Assembly: GCA_016177345.1 (NCBI GenBank)
Contig: JACOVM010000087.1
Span: 1 to 18,588, forward strand
DNA from: Candidatus Woesearchaeota archaeon
GTDB taxonomy: Archaea; Nanobdellota; Nanobdellia; Woesearchaeales; UBA12501
DNA: 18,588 nucleotides
Direction: 5' to 3'
Program-made: the position numbers and the translations under genes
Notes under the pieces: model-generated
What the model saw: the letters and a program-made list of their open reading frames with translations, nothing else
What the model was told of the DNA's origin: nothing
The model's database searches: none
Shown: piece after piece, positions 1 through 6,391 of the stretch
Layout of the letters: every line of letters begins with the position of its first letter
Numbering within the stretch: position 1 is the stretch's first letter

Positions 1-52
1 AAAAAGCCCTGACTTTAGTTTGGATTATATAGTTTACCCTCTCTTTGGTGGC

Positions 53-373
53 ATGCCTATGAAACTCACTCGCTTTGATGGAATAGCTCATGATTTGGTT
101 GGATATCTTGATTTTCAGATCTGGCATGGGTATTTTAAGGATACTCCAAAAGAAATGATGTTTGATGCCCTTCGGAACAGAACAGGGCTTGGGAAAACAT
201 GCTCTGCATTTGTTCAAGAGCGAGTTCCAGCATCGTTTGACTTTAACCGGGTAAAGAAAATACAGGTTCGTATCAAAAGAACAATGACACTATGCCGTAT
301 TTCTGTCCAGATTACTGTTGACAAAGAGATCTTTTCTTACCCTAAAATACCAACAAAGCATGAAATCCATTAG
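53..373 (+). CDS. Hypothetical protein, about 106 residues, possibly 5'-truncated by the window edge
   Basis: I do not recognise this protein. It is small, basic and soluble-looking, with no signal peptide or membrane segment. It opens with MPMKLTRFDGIAHDLVGYLD and contains a YFKDTPKEMMFDALRNRTG stretch. The ATG at 53 is chosen because TTATATAG at 25-32 lies about 24 bases upstream, the spacing of leaderless starts elsewhere in the window. An ATG at 59 with GGTGG at 47-51 is an alternative. The frame stays open to the window edge, so the gene could begin further left. It ends at TAG 371-373, followed by a small hairpin and T-runs. It stands alone, converging on the coiled-coil gene at 442-1083. 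Confidence 0.55.
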   Translation: MPMKLTRFDGIAHDLVGYLDFQIWHGYFKDTPKEMMFDALRNRTGLGKTCSAFVQERVPASFDFNRVKKIQVRIKRTMTLCRISVQITVDKEIFSYPKIPTKHEIH

Positions 374-378
374 AATAC

Positions 379-453
379 GTTATCTTATATGATAACCCGT
401 TACTATTAATCCCTTTATATAACCTCATAACCCCCACTTTTTTACTGCTTTTT
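379..453 (+). terminator. Candidate terminator: small hairpin followed by T-runs
   Basis: GTTATC (379-384) and GATAAC (391-396) are perfect 6-base inverted arms around a TTATAT loop, 5 bases after the stop codon of the first gene. T-runs follow at 438-443 and 449-453, overlapping the 3' end of the convergent gene. T-rich tracts terminate archaeal transcription. The hairpin's role is inferred and weak. Confidence 0.35.
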
Positions 454-1083
454 CGTTCCAGTCCCTCTCATTCGTTCAGTGATTCTTGATAGCTCCTGGA
501 CGTTATCCACAAAGCCTGGAAGGATTTTTTGGAACACCTTTTCTAGTGCCTTCAACTCTGTTCCAATATCTTTCATGGTAGTATCATACTCCCCAAGCCT
601 GCCAAGAACACCCTCATGCAGCTTGTCAAAGTTGTGGCGAAGGTCCTCGATAGACTGCTCCATCTTTGTAAGGCGCGATTCAGCAGTGTCCTTCCATTCT
701 AGAATCTTGCTGACATTTTCGATGAGGCTGGACCATTTCTCCTCGATAATGGCTTCCGCAACCTCGTGGATGCGCTCTTCTTCTTCAACACCAACCTCAG
801 TATCATGACCGCTTCCAAAAGCTGGTGGGGAAGCCTGTCCAGGACGCTGCTGGCGTTGTGGCTGTGCCTGCTGCATTGGGACAGCAGACAATGGAGGGGG
901 GCTATCCATTCCCATCTGATACTGGGTAGTTGTGATGCCTTCCTTGATGTCTGCCTGGTTAATCGCGTTATTAATCAGATTTAAAGGGTAGCCATATCGT
1001 TGAAGATTTTGAATGATCTGGTCATTTGTCAATCCCTGATTTCGCATTTGAAGAACTTGCTCAAGTGGAATGTCCGATGCCAT
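442..1083 (-). CDS. Coiled-coil protein with N-terminal helical module, possible partner of the secretion/archaellum-like ATPase
   Basis: A 213-residue soluble protein in three parts. Residues about 5-48 form a helical module (LEQVLQMRNQGLTNDQIIQN, then a second helix) resembling short N-terminal domains I associate with DPANN proteins. Residues about 50-92 are a Pro/Gln-rich linker (SPPPLSAVPMQQAQPQRQQR). Residues about 97-205 are predicted long helices with coiled-coil character, ending in EKVFQKILPGFVDNVQELSR. There is no signal peptide. ATG 1083 is preceded by GGTGAT (complement of 1093-1098). It lies 26 bases after the stop of the 1110-1622 gene, so the two look co-transcribed. The divergent ATPase at 1803 suggests a structural or accessory role like the FlaC/D/E coiled-coil proteins of archaella. 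That link is inference from context and architecture; no catalytic motif is visible. Confidence 0.8.
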   Translation of the reverse strand: MASDIPLEQVLQMRNQGLTNDQIIQNLQRYGYPLNLINNAINQADIKEGITTTQYQMGMDSPPPLSAVPMQQAQPQRQQRPGQASPPAFGSGHDTEVGVEEEERIHEVAEAIIEEKWSSLIENVSKILEWKDTAESRLTKMEQSIEDLRHNFDKLHEGVLGRLGEYDTTMKDIGTELKALEKVFQKILPGFVDNVQELSRITERMRGTGTKKQ

Positions 1084-1109
1084 AGAAGAAGAATCACCAT
1101 TGAGTGTTT

Positions 1110-1622
1110 TTAAATATTGTGATTCTCCGTTGCCACTTCTTCTTGACTTTCCTCTTGGCTTTTTTGCTGAGTCTCTCTTCTGCCATTAGGGGGGCCCATG
1201 TATTCTTGAACAATTTTCTTGACCTCCTCGTATGTTACAAATTTCACCGGGTCCCAGAAATCAAGGTATCGTTGAAGGGTGGTAAGGTCTTCTGCAGTAG
1301 CGCAATTCTTGACTTCACGAATCATAAGGCGCATCTTGTCTTTGATGTCGGTAACTGCTTTTTGGAGGTCAAGAATATCCCCATTAATGAGTTGGAGGTT
1401 TCTCGCAATATCCTGATAATGCTTTAGCATCGTGCTATCTGTTACCGTTGTCTTTTTACGAAGATTAATGTAACGCTCCTCAAGAATGCGAAGACGCCTG
1501 CTGCTGTTGATGACCTGATTCGATAGGTCTGTTAGTGAAGCAGCGTCTCCCTTGTCGTGGCGCTTTGGTGCAGCATCCTGCTGCACCCCAAGAAATGCCT
1601 GCTGCTGTGACTGATCATCCAT
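1110..1622 (-). CDS. Coiled-coil protein with FlaD/E-like LDFWDPVKFVT segment
   Basis: A 170-residue soluble protein. A short Gln-rich N-terminus leads into long helices (residues about 25-110, with coiled-coil heptads around RRLRILEERYINLRKK and LQLINGDILDLQKAVTDIKD). Next is the segment LDFWDPVKFVTYEEVKKIV (about residues 127-145), then a charged Gln/Glu-rich tail. The aromatic W-x-P-x-x-F-V-T pattern recalls conserved C-terminal segments of archaellum accessory FlaD/E proteins, from memory and unaligned. ATG 1622 is preferred over a TTG 27 bases upstream, because a TATA-like box (complement of 1651-1660) lies about 34 bases before it and a GGTG sits between. It is first of a two-gene unit with the 442-1083 gene and divergent from the ATPase, pointing to one functional module. 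Confidence 0.78.
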   Translation of the reverse strand: MDDQSQQQAFLGVQQDAAPKRHDKGDAASLTDLSNQVINSSRRLRILEERYINLRKKTTVTDSTMLKHYQDIARNLQLINGDILDLQKAVTDIKDKMRLMIREVKNCATAEDLTTLQRYLDFWDPVKFVTYEEVKKIVQEYMGPPNGRRETQQKSQEESQEEVATENHNI

Positions 1623-1650
1623 CGTACACCTGAAGACAAGGAACGACAAT

Positions 1651-1660
1651 ATTTATATAG
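1651..1660 (-). promoter_or_regulatory. TATA box for the coiled-coil gene pair
   Basis: The minus strand reads CTATATAAAT about 34 bases before ATG 1622. That leaves a leader of roughly 8 bases containing GGTG. It lies back to back with the plus-strand box at 1689-1698, so the 1623-1802 gap is a divergent promoter region. Confidence 0.6.
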
Positions 1661-1688
1661 TCTTCTGCCGCTAGAAAAAGAGGAGAGC

Positions 1689-1698
1689 CTATATAAAG
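1689..1698 (+). promoter_or_regulatory. TATA box for the secretion-type ATPase gene
   Basis: CTATATAAAG matches the archaeal TATA consensus. It lies about 110 bases before ATG 1803, predicting a leader of some 85 bases, the longest in the window. The leader contains a four-codon mini reading frame (1757-1771) and a GAGGCGA ribosome binding site at 1794-1800. The AT-rich stretch near 1710-1723 is a weaker alternative box. Confidence 0.45.
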
Positions 1699-1802
1699 TT
1701 ATTCCAGATAAACAAAATATTAAACAGAATCTTCTTCCCTTGCATTCCAATAAGTTATGAGGGAGAAGTAACAAAAAAGAAAAAGACAATAAAGAGGCGA
1801 CA

Positions 1803-4139
1803 ATGCCAGGAGATGGGGTCTGGACATATGAAGTTATCCGTGAGGGCGACGAAACCATTCTTCGGATTGACTGTGACAAGCTTAATAGGGCTCCTTCAGT
1901 AGAAGACGATCCAGTGTACATGGCAAAGGTGGTTGACCTGCTCGTTGAGGCTGGCACAGCAACCAAAATTCTTCTTCATCAAAAAAGAGATTATGAATAT
2001 GATTATGACCAAACAACGCTTCTTCTTGAGCTTGCCCAGTTGTATGTGCGCCTTGTTCGCCAGAAAGACTTGTTTAGCAGAGAAGCACTCAGCATGGGAG
2101 GAAAATGCCTGAAGCATGCAGACCGGCATTATACCACTGTTCAGTATCTGTTCTATCGCCAGCTAAAAGAAGACCCGATTGGTGCGTATGTTCACGTCAA
2201 GCGCCTTATTCGTGATGAGCGCATTCGTGCAGACCAAACGGTTGACCAGACTGAGCTTCAATGCATTCAAAACTACATTGGTGTGCTGAGTTATGTTCTA
2301 AAAAATATGGATCAGCTGCAAGTGATTATACGGGCAAAGCCTTACCTAGAAGGGCTGAAGATAGGAAGCAGGGATGCGTATCGCGCTATTTTTCACCCGA
2401 TCATTAAGCCAGATTTTATGTACACGAAACTCATGGCTCAATTTCCAGATGACGGAGAAGAAATTGATAGTTACCTCATTGGGGATGATAGTGAAGTGAC
2501 TATTTTTCAGTTTCAGGATACTGTAAAAAACCTGTATCATCTCATGCCGCCGGAATTTAAGCTTACGGAAGAAGAGTATGACCTTCTGGACATGGCGAGA
2601 AATGTGATGGCAGAGCACAAGCCCAGCAAAGAAGAGTTTATTAATCCAAAACGAATGAGAGAGGTATTTTTTCATGTCGGAAGAGACCTATTAGAAGAGC
2701 TTATTCGGTATCAGCAGCTAAATGTGCCAAGTGAGACCGTAGATCTGCTGGCAAAAATTCTGGTGCGCTATACCGTTGGGTTTGGGCTTATCGAAGTGCT
2801 GCTTCAAGATGAAAAAATTCAGGATATATCTGTCAATAGCCCGGCAGGAAGGCTTCCCCTCTTTATTGTCCATAGTGACTATGCAGACTGCGATACCAAT
2901 ATTATTCCAACACGGACTGAGGCAGAAAGCTGGGCGTCAAAGCTTCGCATGATTTCAGGACGGCCCTTGGATGAAGCAAATCCAATCCTCGATACCGAGC
3001 TTCGGCTGGATTATGCTACCGCGCGTATCTCTGTTATTAGCGAGCCCTTTGATCCGACAGGTCTGGCATTTTCGTTTCGCCGACATCGAAACAAGCCCTG
3101 GACGCTGCCTTTGTTCATTAAGTACAAAATGATTAACCCTATGGCAGCCGGCCTCCTGAGTTTTTGCGTTGATGGAACAAGAAGCATGCTCATTGCTGGA
3201 ACAAGAAGCTCAGGAAAATCATCATTTCTAACCTCTATCATGGTCGAGATTATGAGGAGGTATCGCATTTTGACCTTAGAAGATACGCTGGAACTTCCAA
3301 GTGATGCCATGAGGGCGCTGGGCTTTAACATCCAATCTATGAAAGTAGCTTCAGCGCTTGTTCGGGGCTCATCAGAAATGAACGCTTCTGATGGCATTCG
3401 CTCAACCCTTCGCCTTGGCGATTCTTCCCTTATTATTGGCGAAGTACGAAGCGCTGAGGCGATTGCGTTGTACGAAGCAATGAGGGTAGGGGCAGCAGCA
3501 AACGTCGTTGCCGGCACAATCCATGGCGATTCTCCTTATGGCGTGTTCGATCGTGTTGTCAATGATATTGGCGTGCCAAAAACCTCATTCAAGGCAACGG
3601 ACTTGATCATTGTGGCAAACCCCATCAAAAGCGCAGGTGGAATTCAACGAAAGCGGCGAATAACAGAAATTACTGAGGTTCGAAAACATTGGGAATCAGA
3701 CCCGATGCTGGAAGGGGGATTTGTGGACTTAATGAAGTATGATTCCAAGAGAGACGAGCTCGTTATTACTGATGACCTTCTCAATGGGGATAGCGATGTC
3801 TTGAAGGCGATTGCCTCGAATGTTCCTGATTTTGCTGGAAACTGGGAGGCATTATGGCAGAATATTGAGCTTCGCGCAAAAATCAAAGAGCTTCAAGTTA
3901 GCTACGCTGACAAGACTGGAAACATGGACCTTCTTGAAGCGCCATTTAGTATCCAGTGCAATGACATGTTCCATCTGCTCTCAGAAAAAGTGAAGAAGGA
4001 GATGGGAACCATGGATCCCAAACAGATTATCTTCGAATGGGAAGCCTGGATTAAGCGAGAATTAAAAATGAGGGCGCTCAAGGAGGGGGGGAGAATACCG
4101 ATCGAGCAGGAAGAGCTGGTGAAGAAGACGGTGATGTGA
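1803..4139 (+). CDS. FlaI/VirB11-type secretion or type IV pilus/archaellum-like ATPase, long N-terminal extension
   Basis: A 778-residue cytoplasmic ATPase of the type II/IV secretion (GspE/FlaI/VirB11) superfamily, which powers assembly or export through a membrane platform. Residues about 1-270 are an extension without recognised motifs. Residues about 280-450 look like the family's N-terminal domain (GFGLIEVLLQDEKIQDISVN). The RecA-like core has Walker A GTRSSGKS (466-473), Walker B LIIGE (543-547) and the His-box AGTIHGDS (His574). About 170 residues follow. FlaI proteins are usually nearer 550 residues, so this one is long. GAGGCGA at 1794-1800 supports ATG 1803. No FlaJ/TadC-like membrane platform gene is adjacent; downstream are two inverted repeats and an unrelated convergent gene. 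The divergent coiled-coil genes are the likeliest partners. Family is secure; the machine it drives (pilus, archaellum-like or secretion) is not. Confidence 0.92.
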   Translation: MPGDGVWTYEVIREGDETILRIDCDKLNRAPSVEDDPVYMAKVVDLLVEAGTATKILLHQKRDYEYDYDQTTLLLELAQLYVRLVRQKDLFSREALSMGGKCLKHADRHYTTVQYLFYRQLKEDPIGAYVHVKRLIRDERIRADQTVDQTELQCIQNYIGVLSYVLKNMDQLQVIIRAKPYLEGLKIGSRDAYRAIFHPIIKPDFMYTKLMAQFPDDGEEIDSYLIGDDSEVTIFQFQDTVKNLYHLMPPEFKLTEEEYDLLDMARNVMAEHKPSKEEFINPKRMREVFFHVGRDLLEELIRYQQLNVPSETVDLLAKILVRYTVGFGLIEVLLQDEKIQDISVNSPAGRLPLFIVHSDYADCDTNIIPTRTEAESWASKLRMISGRPLDEANPILDTELRLDYATARISVISEPFDPTGLAFSFRRHRNKPWTLPLFIKYKMINPMAAGLLSFCVDGTRSMLIAGTRSSGKSSFLTSIMVEIMRRYRILTLEDTLELPSDAMRALGFNIQSMKVASALVRGSSEMNASDGIRSTLRLGDSSLIIGEVRSAEAIALYEAMRVGAAANVVAGTIHGDSPYGVFDRVVNDIGVPKTSFKATDLIIVANPIKSAGGIQRKRRITEITEVRKHWESDPMLEGGFVDLMKYDSKRDELVITDDLLNGDSDVLKAIASNVPDFAGNWEALWQNIELRAKIKELQVSYADKTGNMDLLEAPFSIQCNDMFHLLSEKVKKEMGTMDPKQIIFEWEAWIKRELKMRALKEGGRIPIEQEELVKKTVM

Positions 4140-4148
4140 ATATAGAGA

Positions 4149-4195
4149 GCTTTGAAAAACCCCTTTTTCAATAGCGTATCTTGGTTTTTCAAAGC
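4149..4195. repeat. Perfect 13-base inverted repeat, hairpin 1 of the convergent gap
   Basis: GCTTTGAAAAACC (4149-4161) and GGTTTTTCAAAGC (4183-4195) are exact reverse complements around a 21-base loop. The element begins 10 bases after the ATPase stop codon. Its position between convergent genes suggests a bidirectional terminator or mRNA 3'-end structure. The loop contains AGCGTAT (4173-4179), complementary to ATACGCT at 4254-4260 just beyond hairpin 2. Confidence 0.8.
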
Positions 4196-4200
4196 GGCTC

Positions 4201-4247
4201 TATTGAGAGTTTTGACAATTTTGATTGGATATTCAAAACTCTCAATA
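4201..4247. repeat. Perfect 15-base inverted repeat, hairpin 2 of the convergent gap
   Basis: TATTGAGAGTTTTGA (4201-4215) and TCAAAACTCTCAATA (4233-4247) are exact reverse complements around a 17-base loop. It starts 5 bases after hairpin 1 and ends 37 bases before the stop of the convergent regulator gene. Either strand could fold it, so it could serve the regulator transcript while hairpin 1 serves the ATPase transcript. That division is inference. Confidence 0.8.
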
Positions 4248-4284
4248 ATGCTAATACGCTTTTGGCGGATTTTTATGATTTATT

Positions 4285-5247
4285 CTAATGGCCCCAAACA
4301 ATTTCCGGTTTTCTAATATGGAGAAAAGAGGGATGGTGCTCCATGACACGAAGAAGAGCACGCTTGTCAAAAGCAATATAGGGGGTTATGTGGTTTTTTT
4401 GGTGGTTAACTAGCATCCTAACATGGGTAACAGCCCCATCATCAAAAACTCCAGGAAGGCTGCTGTCAATTAGCGCTGCAACTTCTCGGCCATATAGAAG
4501 CGCTGCACGCCGTGATCGATGAGCATGAAGGACAAAGCGCATGAAAAAGCTCGCGTTCGTTGTTGGCATGAATTTTATATGAAGCTTTTCTGCAAACCCA
4601 ATGCGAAGAAATTGCTGGAGAGCCCTTCCTGCAATTGATTCAAACCCAGGGTGTTGTGAAACCAAAGAGGTAATATACGTTGGGAGGTACGTTGGAACAT
4701 CAGAAGAAGGGCAGCCCATTGCTGATAGTAGCCGGGTATACAATGATGAGTGCTTTAACCCAACAAGCTCATGGCCAAGATCAACCTGGGCATTGTAGCA
4801 AACAACATCTGAACCGAGATGAATTGCCCTGGCAAAGTACTCTTTCTGCTGGAGAAGCTGGTCACAAGAACCAGATATCTTCAGAGAATAGCGCCCGTCA
4901 AAAACAGATAAGCTTCCAGTCCAAAACACCATGGCTGCGAGGCGATTAACTGCAGGGAATAAGGGGTTTGCAGAGTCAAAATCAGTGGTGGTGTCAGGGA
5001 AAATACCCAGCTCAACTGCCTCTTCAAGGTGAGAGACTGCAGCAGGCTTTGTCCTGCCGGAAATCCAGTCACGAATCGTGTATCGTGACCTGCCAAGCTG
5101 CGCTGCGAGGCGCTGGCTTTCCGAGTAGAATGGGCTTGAGGGGTGATATGAAGAACAAGCAACATAATACTCTCGGACGTTTTCTTGTCCATCCTTGAAC
5201 GTTGCTACAAAATCATCAACGCTTGCGATACCTACAGGATTGGGCAT
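4285..5247 (-). CDS. HTH protein with degenerate LAGLIDADG-like domain, candidate transcription regulator of lipA
   Basis: A 320-residue protein. Residues about 43-64 form a helix-turn-helix (SQRLAAQLGRSRYTIRDWIS, followed by GRTKP). At residues 102-115, RLAAMVFWTGSLSV resembles the first LAGLIDADG helix (L-x-G-x-F-x-G-D-G-S-L-S), but the catalytic Asp position is Thr110. A second candidate helix (FFMRFVLHAHRS, around residues 234-245) also lacks the acidic residue. The fold is therefore probably used for DNA binding, as known for WhiA-type regulators, not cleavage. A TATA box in a dyad 25 bases upstream fixes ATG 5247 as a leaderless start. It is divergent from lipA; the shared gap has three AAAACAGT repeats, so a local regulator role is plausible. 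The HTH is fairly clear. The LAGLIDADG assignment is by eye, and a degenerate homing endonuclease is the alternative. Confidence 0.72.
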   Translation of the reverse strand: MPNPVGIASVDDFVATFKDGQENVREYYVACSSYHPSSPFYSESQRLAAQLGRSRYTIRDWISGRTKPAAVSHLEEAVELGIFPDTTTDFDSANPLFPAVNRLAAMVFWTGSLSVFDGRYSLKISGSCDQLLQQKEYFARAIHLGSDVVCYNAQVDLGHELVGLKHSSLYTRLLSAMGCPSSDVPTYLPTYITSLVSQHPGFESIAGRALQQFLRIGFAEKLHIKFMPTTNASFFMRFVLHAHRSRRAALLYGREVAALIDSSLPGVFDDGAVTHVRMLVNHQKNHITPYIAFDKRALLRVMEHHPSFLHIRKPEIVWGH

Positions 5248-5261
5248 GTCCTGGGAAGAAT

Positions 5262-5280
5262 AAGGCTGTATTTAAGCCTT
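5262..5280 (-). promoter_or_regulatory. Regulator promoter: TATA box inside a 6-base dyad
   Basis: AAGGCT (5262-5267) and AGCCTT (5275-5280) are perfect inverted arms around GTATTTA. On the minus strand the centre reads TTAAATA (complement of 5269-5275), about 25 bases before ATG 5247. A protein bound to this dyad would block TATA-binding protein, so it is a candidate autoregulatory operator. The TATA call is good; the operator role is inferred. Confidence 0.55.
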
Positions 5281-5300
5281 CGGGCTGATAACACAGGCTG

Positions 5301-5345
5301 GTAAAACAGTGATGTTAAAGGAATAGTAAAACAGTGCAAAACAGT
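5301..5345 (+). repeat. Three AAAACAGT direct repeats upstream of lipA, candidate operator
   Basis: GTAAAACAGTG occurs exactly at 5301-5311 and 5326-5336. A third AAAACAGT core lies at 5338-5345. Cores start at 5303, 5328 and 5338, so spacings are 25 and 10 bases, and the last ends 4 bases before the lipA TATA box (5350-5356). Direct repeats close to one turn apart beside a TATA box fit a binding site for an activator or repressor; the divergently encoded HTH protein is the obvious candidate. Confidence 0.6.
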
Positions 5346-5349
5346 AATA

Positions 5350-5356
5350 TTTATAG
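5350..5356 (+). promoter_or_regulatory. TATA box of lipA
   Basis: TTTATAG is centred about 27 bases before ATG 5380, the spacing of a leaderless archaeal transcript. No ribosome binding site is visible before the ATG, which agrees. Confidence 0.6.
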
Positions 5357-5379
5357 CCAACCAAAACCAGATAAACCCC

Positions 5380-6360
5380 ATGCTTCATCAACATAATATT
5401 CAACAACAAGATACCGTAACTACACTGGCAAGGTTATTTCCAGAACAGCAGCGAAAGCCAAGCTGGTTCAAAATACAGCCACCGAGAAGGGATGGCTTTG
5501 AAAACATACGCCATGTTCTTCGATCACGGAACCTTCATACTGTTTGTGAAGAGGCCCATTGCCCGAACATGGCAGAGTGCTGGGCCGGGTGTGGAATAAG
5601 AGATGGGATAAGAGTTGGAACAGCAACCTTCATGGTGTTAGGAGACACCTGTACGAGAGCCTGTAAGTTTTGCGCAGTCAAGACTGGTAATCCACGAAAA
5701 CAGGTTGATTCAACCGAGCCAGAAAATCTTGCCAGTGCGATTGCAGAAATGAAGTTAGGATATGCCGTCATCACTTCTGTTGATCGAGATGATCTCCCTG
5801 ATGAGGGAGCTTCCCATATCGCTGCATGCATTAAAAGCGTTAGGGAAAAGCACCCTGCAACAAGAGTGGAGGTGCTTATTCCTGACTTTAAGGGAAGGGA
5901 TGAGCTTATCCAATTGGTTATTAATGCAAAGCCTGACGTGATCGCCCATAATATTGAAACAGTAAAGCGCCTTCAACGAAAAATACGTGATCCCCGGGCA
6001 GGGTATGAGCAAAGCATTCATGTTCTTAATGTTGTTAAACACCAGGATCCTGCTATAATAACCAAGTCATCCATCATGCTTGGGCTTGGAGAAGCAAGAG
6101 AAGAGGTCATCGAGGCGATGAAAGATCTTCGCAGTATTGGCGTTTCAATCCTGACATTAGGGCAGTATCTACGGCCAAGCCAAAAGCACACTCCTGTTAT
6201 TGAATATGTCAATCCAATGGTATTTGAGGAGTATAAGAAAAGAGGGGAAGAGCTGGGGTTCGCATTTGTTGCAGCAGGCCCCCTAGTAAGAAGCAGCTAT
6301 CGTGCTGGAGAACTTTTTGTGGAGCATATTCTTGAAAGAAGGCAGAAAGGGAATAATTAA
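5380..6360 (+). CDS. lipA: Lipoyl synthase (radical SAM)
   Basis: LipA inserts two sulfur atoms at C6 and C8 of an octanoyl group bound to a lipoyl domain, giving the lipoyl cofactor. All diagnostic residues of the 326-residue protein are visible. The auxiliary cluster CEEAHCPNMAEC uses Cys56, Cys61 and Cys67; the radical SAM cluster CTRACKFC uses Cys91, Cys95 and Cys98; the C-terminal RSSYRAGE starts at Arg304. Between the two clusters, where family members usually have only a few residues before GTATF, it carries AGCGIRDGIRV, encoded partly by a 12-base tandem duplication and adding Cys71. The TATA box at 5350-5356 supports ATG 5380. It lies near the pdh operon and lplB-lplA, whose E2 lipoyl domain is its expected substrate. 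No lipB is seen in the window. Confidence 0.96.
   Translation: MLHQHNIQQQDTVTTLARLFPEQQRKPSWFKIQPPRRDGFENIRHVLRSRNLHTVCEEAHCPNMAECWAGCGIRDGIRVGTATFMVLGDTCTRACKFCAVKTGNPRKQVDSTEPENLASAIAEMKLGYAVITSVDRDDLPDEGASHIAACIKSVREKHPATRVEVLIPDFKGRDELIQLVINAKPDVIAHNIETVKRLQRKIRDPRAGYEQSIHVLNVVKHQDPAIITKSSIMLGLGEAREEVIEAMKDLRSIGVSILTLGQYLRPSQKHTPVIEYVNPMVFEEYKKRGEELGFAFVAAGPLVRSSYRAGELFVEHILERRQKGNN
5592..5621 (+). repeat. In-frame 12-base tandem duplication inside lipA
   Basis: TGGAATAAGAGA (5592-5603) and TGGGATAAGAGT (5604-5615) match at 10 of 12 bases, and TGGAAC (5616-5621) begins a third copy. The copies encode GIRD-GIRV-G between the auxiliary cluster (Cys67) and GTATF of LipA. The length is a multiple of three, so the frame survives. 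It explains the unusual insertion in the protein. Confidence 0.7.
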
Positions 6361-6391
6361 AAAATAAAGAGTAAAGAAAAAAGTAAAAAAA
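6361..6391 (-). terminator. T-rich terminator of the cysteine-rich gene pair
   Basis: Read on the minus strand, the 31 bases between this stop and the lipA stop are almost entirely T with a few A and C, including runs of six and seven T. Such tracts terminate archaeal transcription. lipA converges here and shows no T-run of its own. Confidence 0.5.

Noticed and set aside
412..424. TATA-like TTTATATAA between the first two genes as an RNA-gene promoter
   Set aside because: Neither direction leads to a credible gene or a structured RNA; an AT-rich gap explains it.
479..984. Plus-strand open frames opposite the 442-1083 gene
   Set aside because: They are antisense shadows without promoters or recognisable sequence; the minus strand has a coherent helical protein with a ribosome binding site.
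1623..1649. Longer start for the second coiled-coil gene (TTG at 1649)
   Set aside because: It would begin next to the TATA box, leaving no room for a normal transcription start; ATG 1622 has a fitting promoter distance and GGTG.
4285..5247. Active homing endonuclease or intein
   Set aside because: The acidic catalytic positions are missing, no intron or intein host gene surrounds it, and it has its own promoter.
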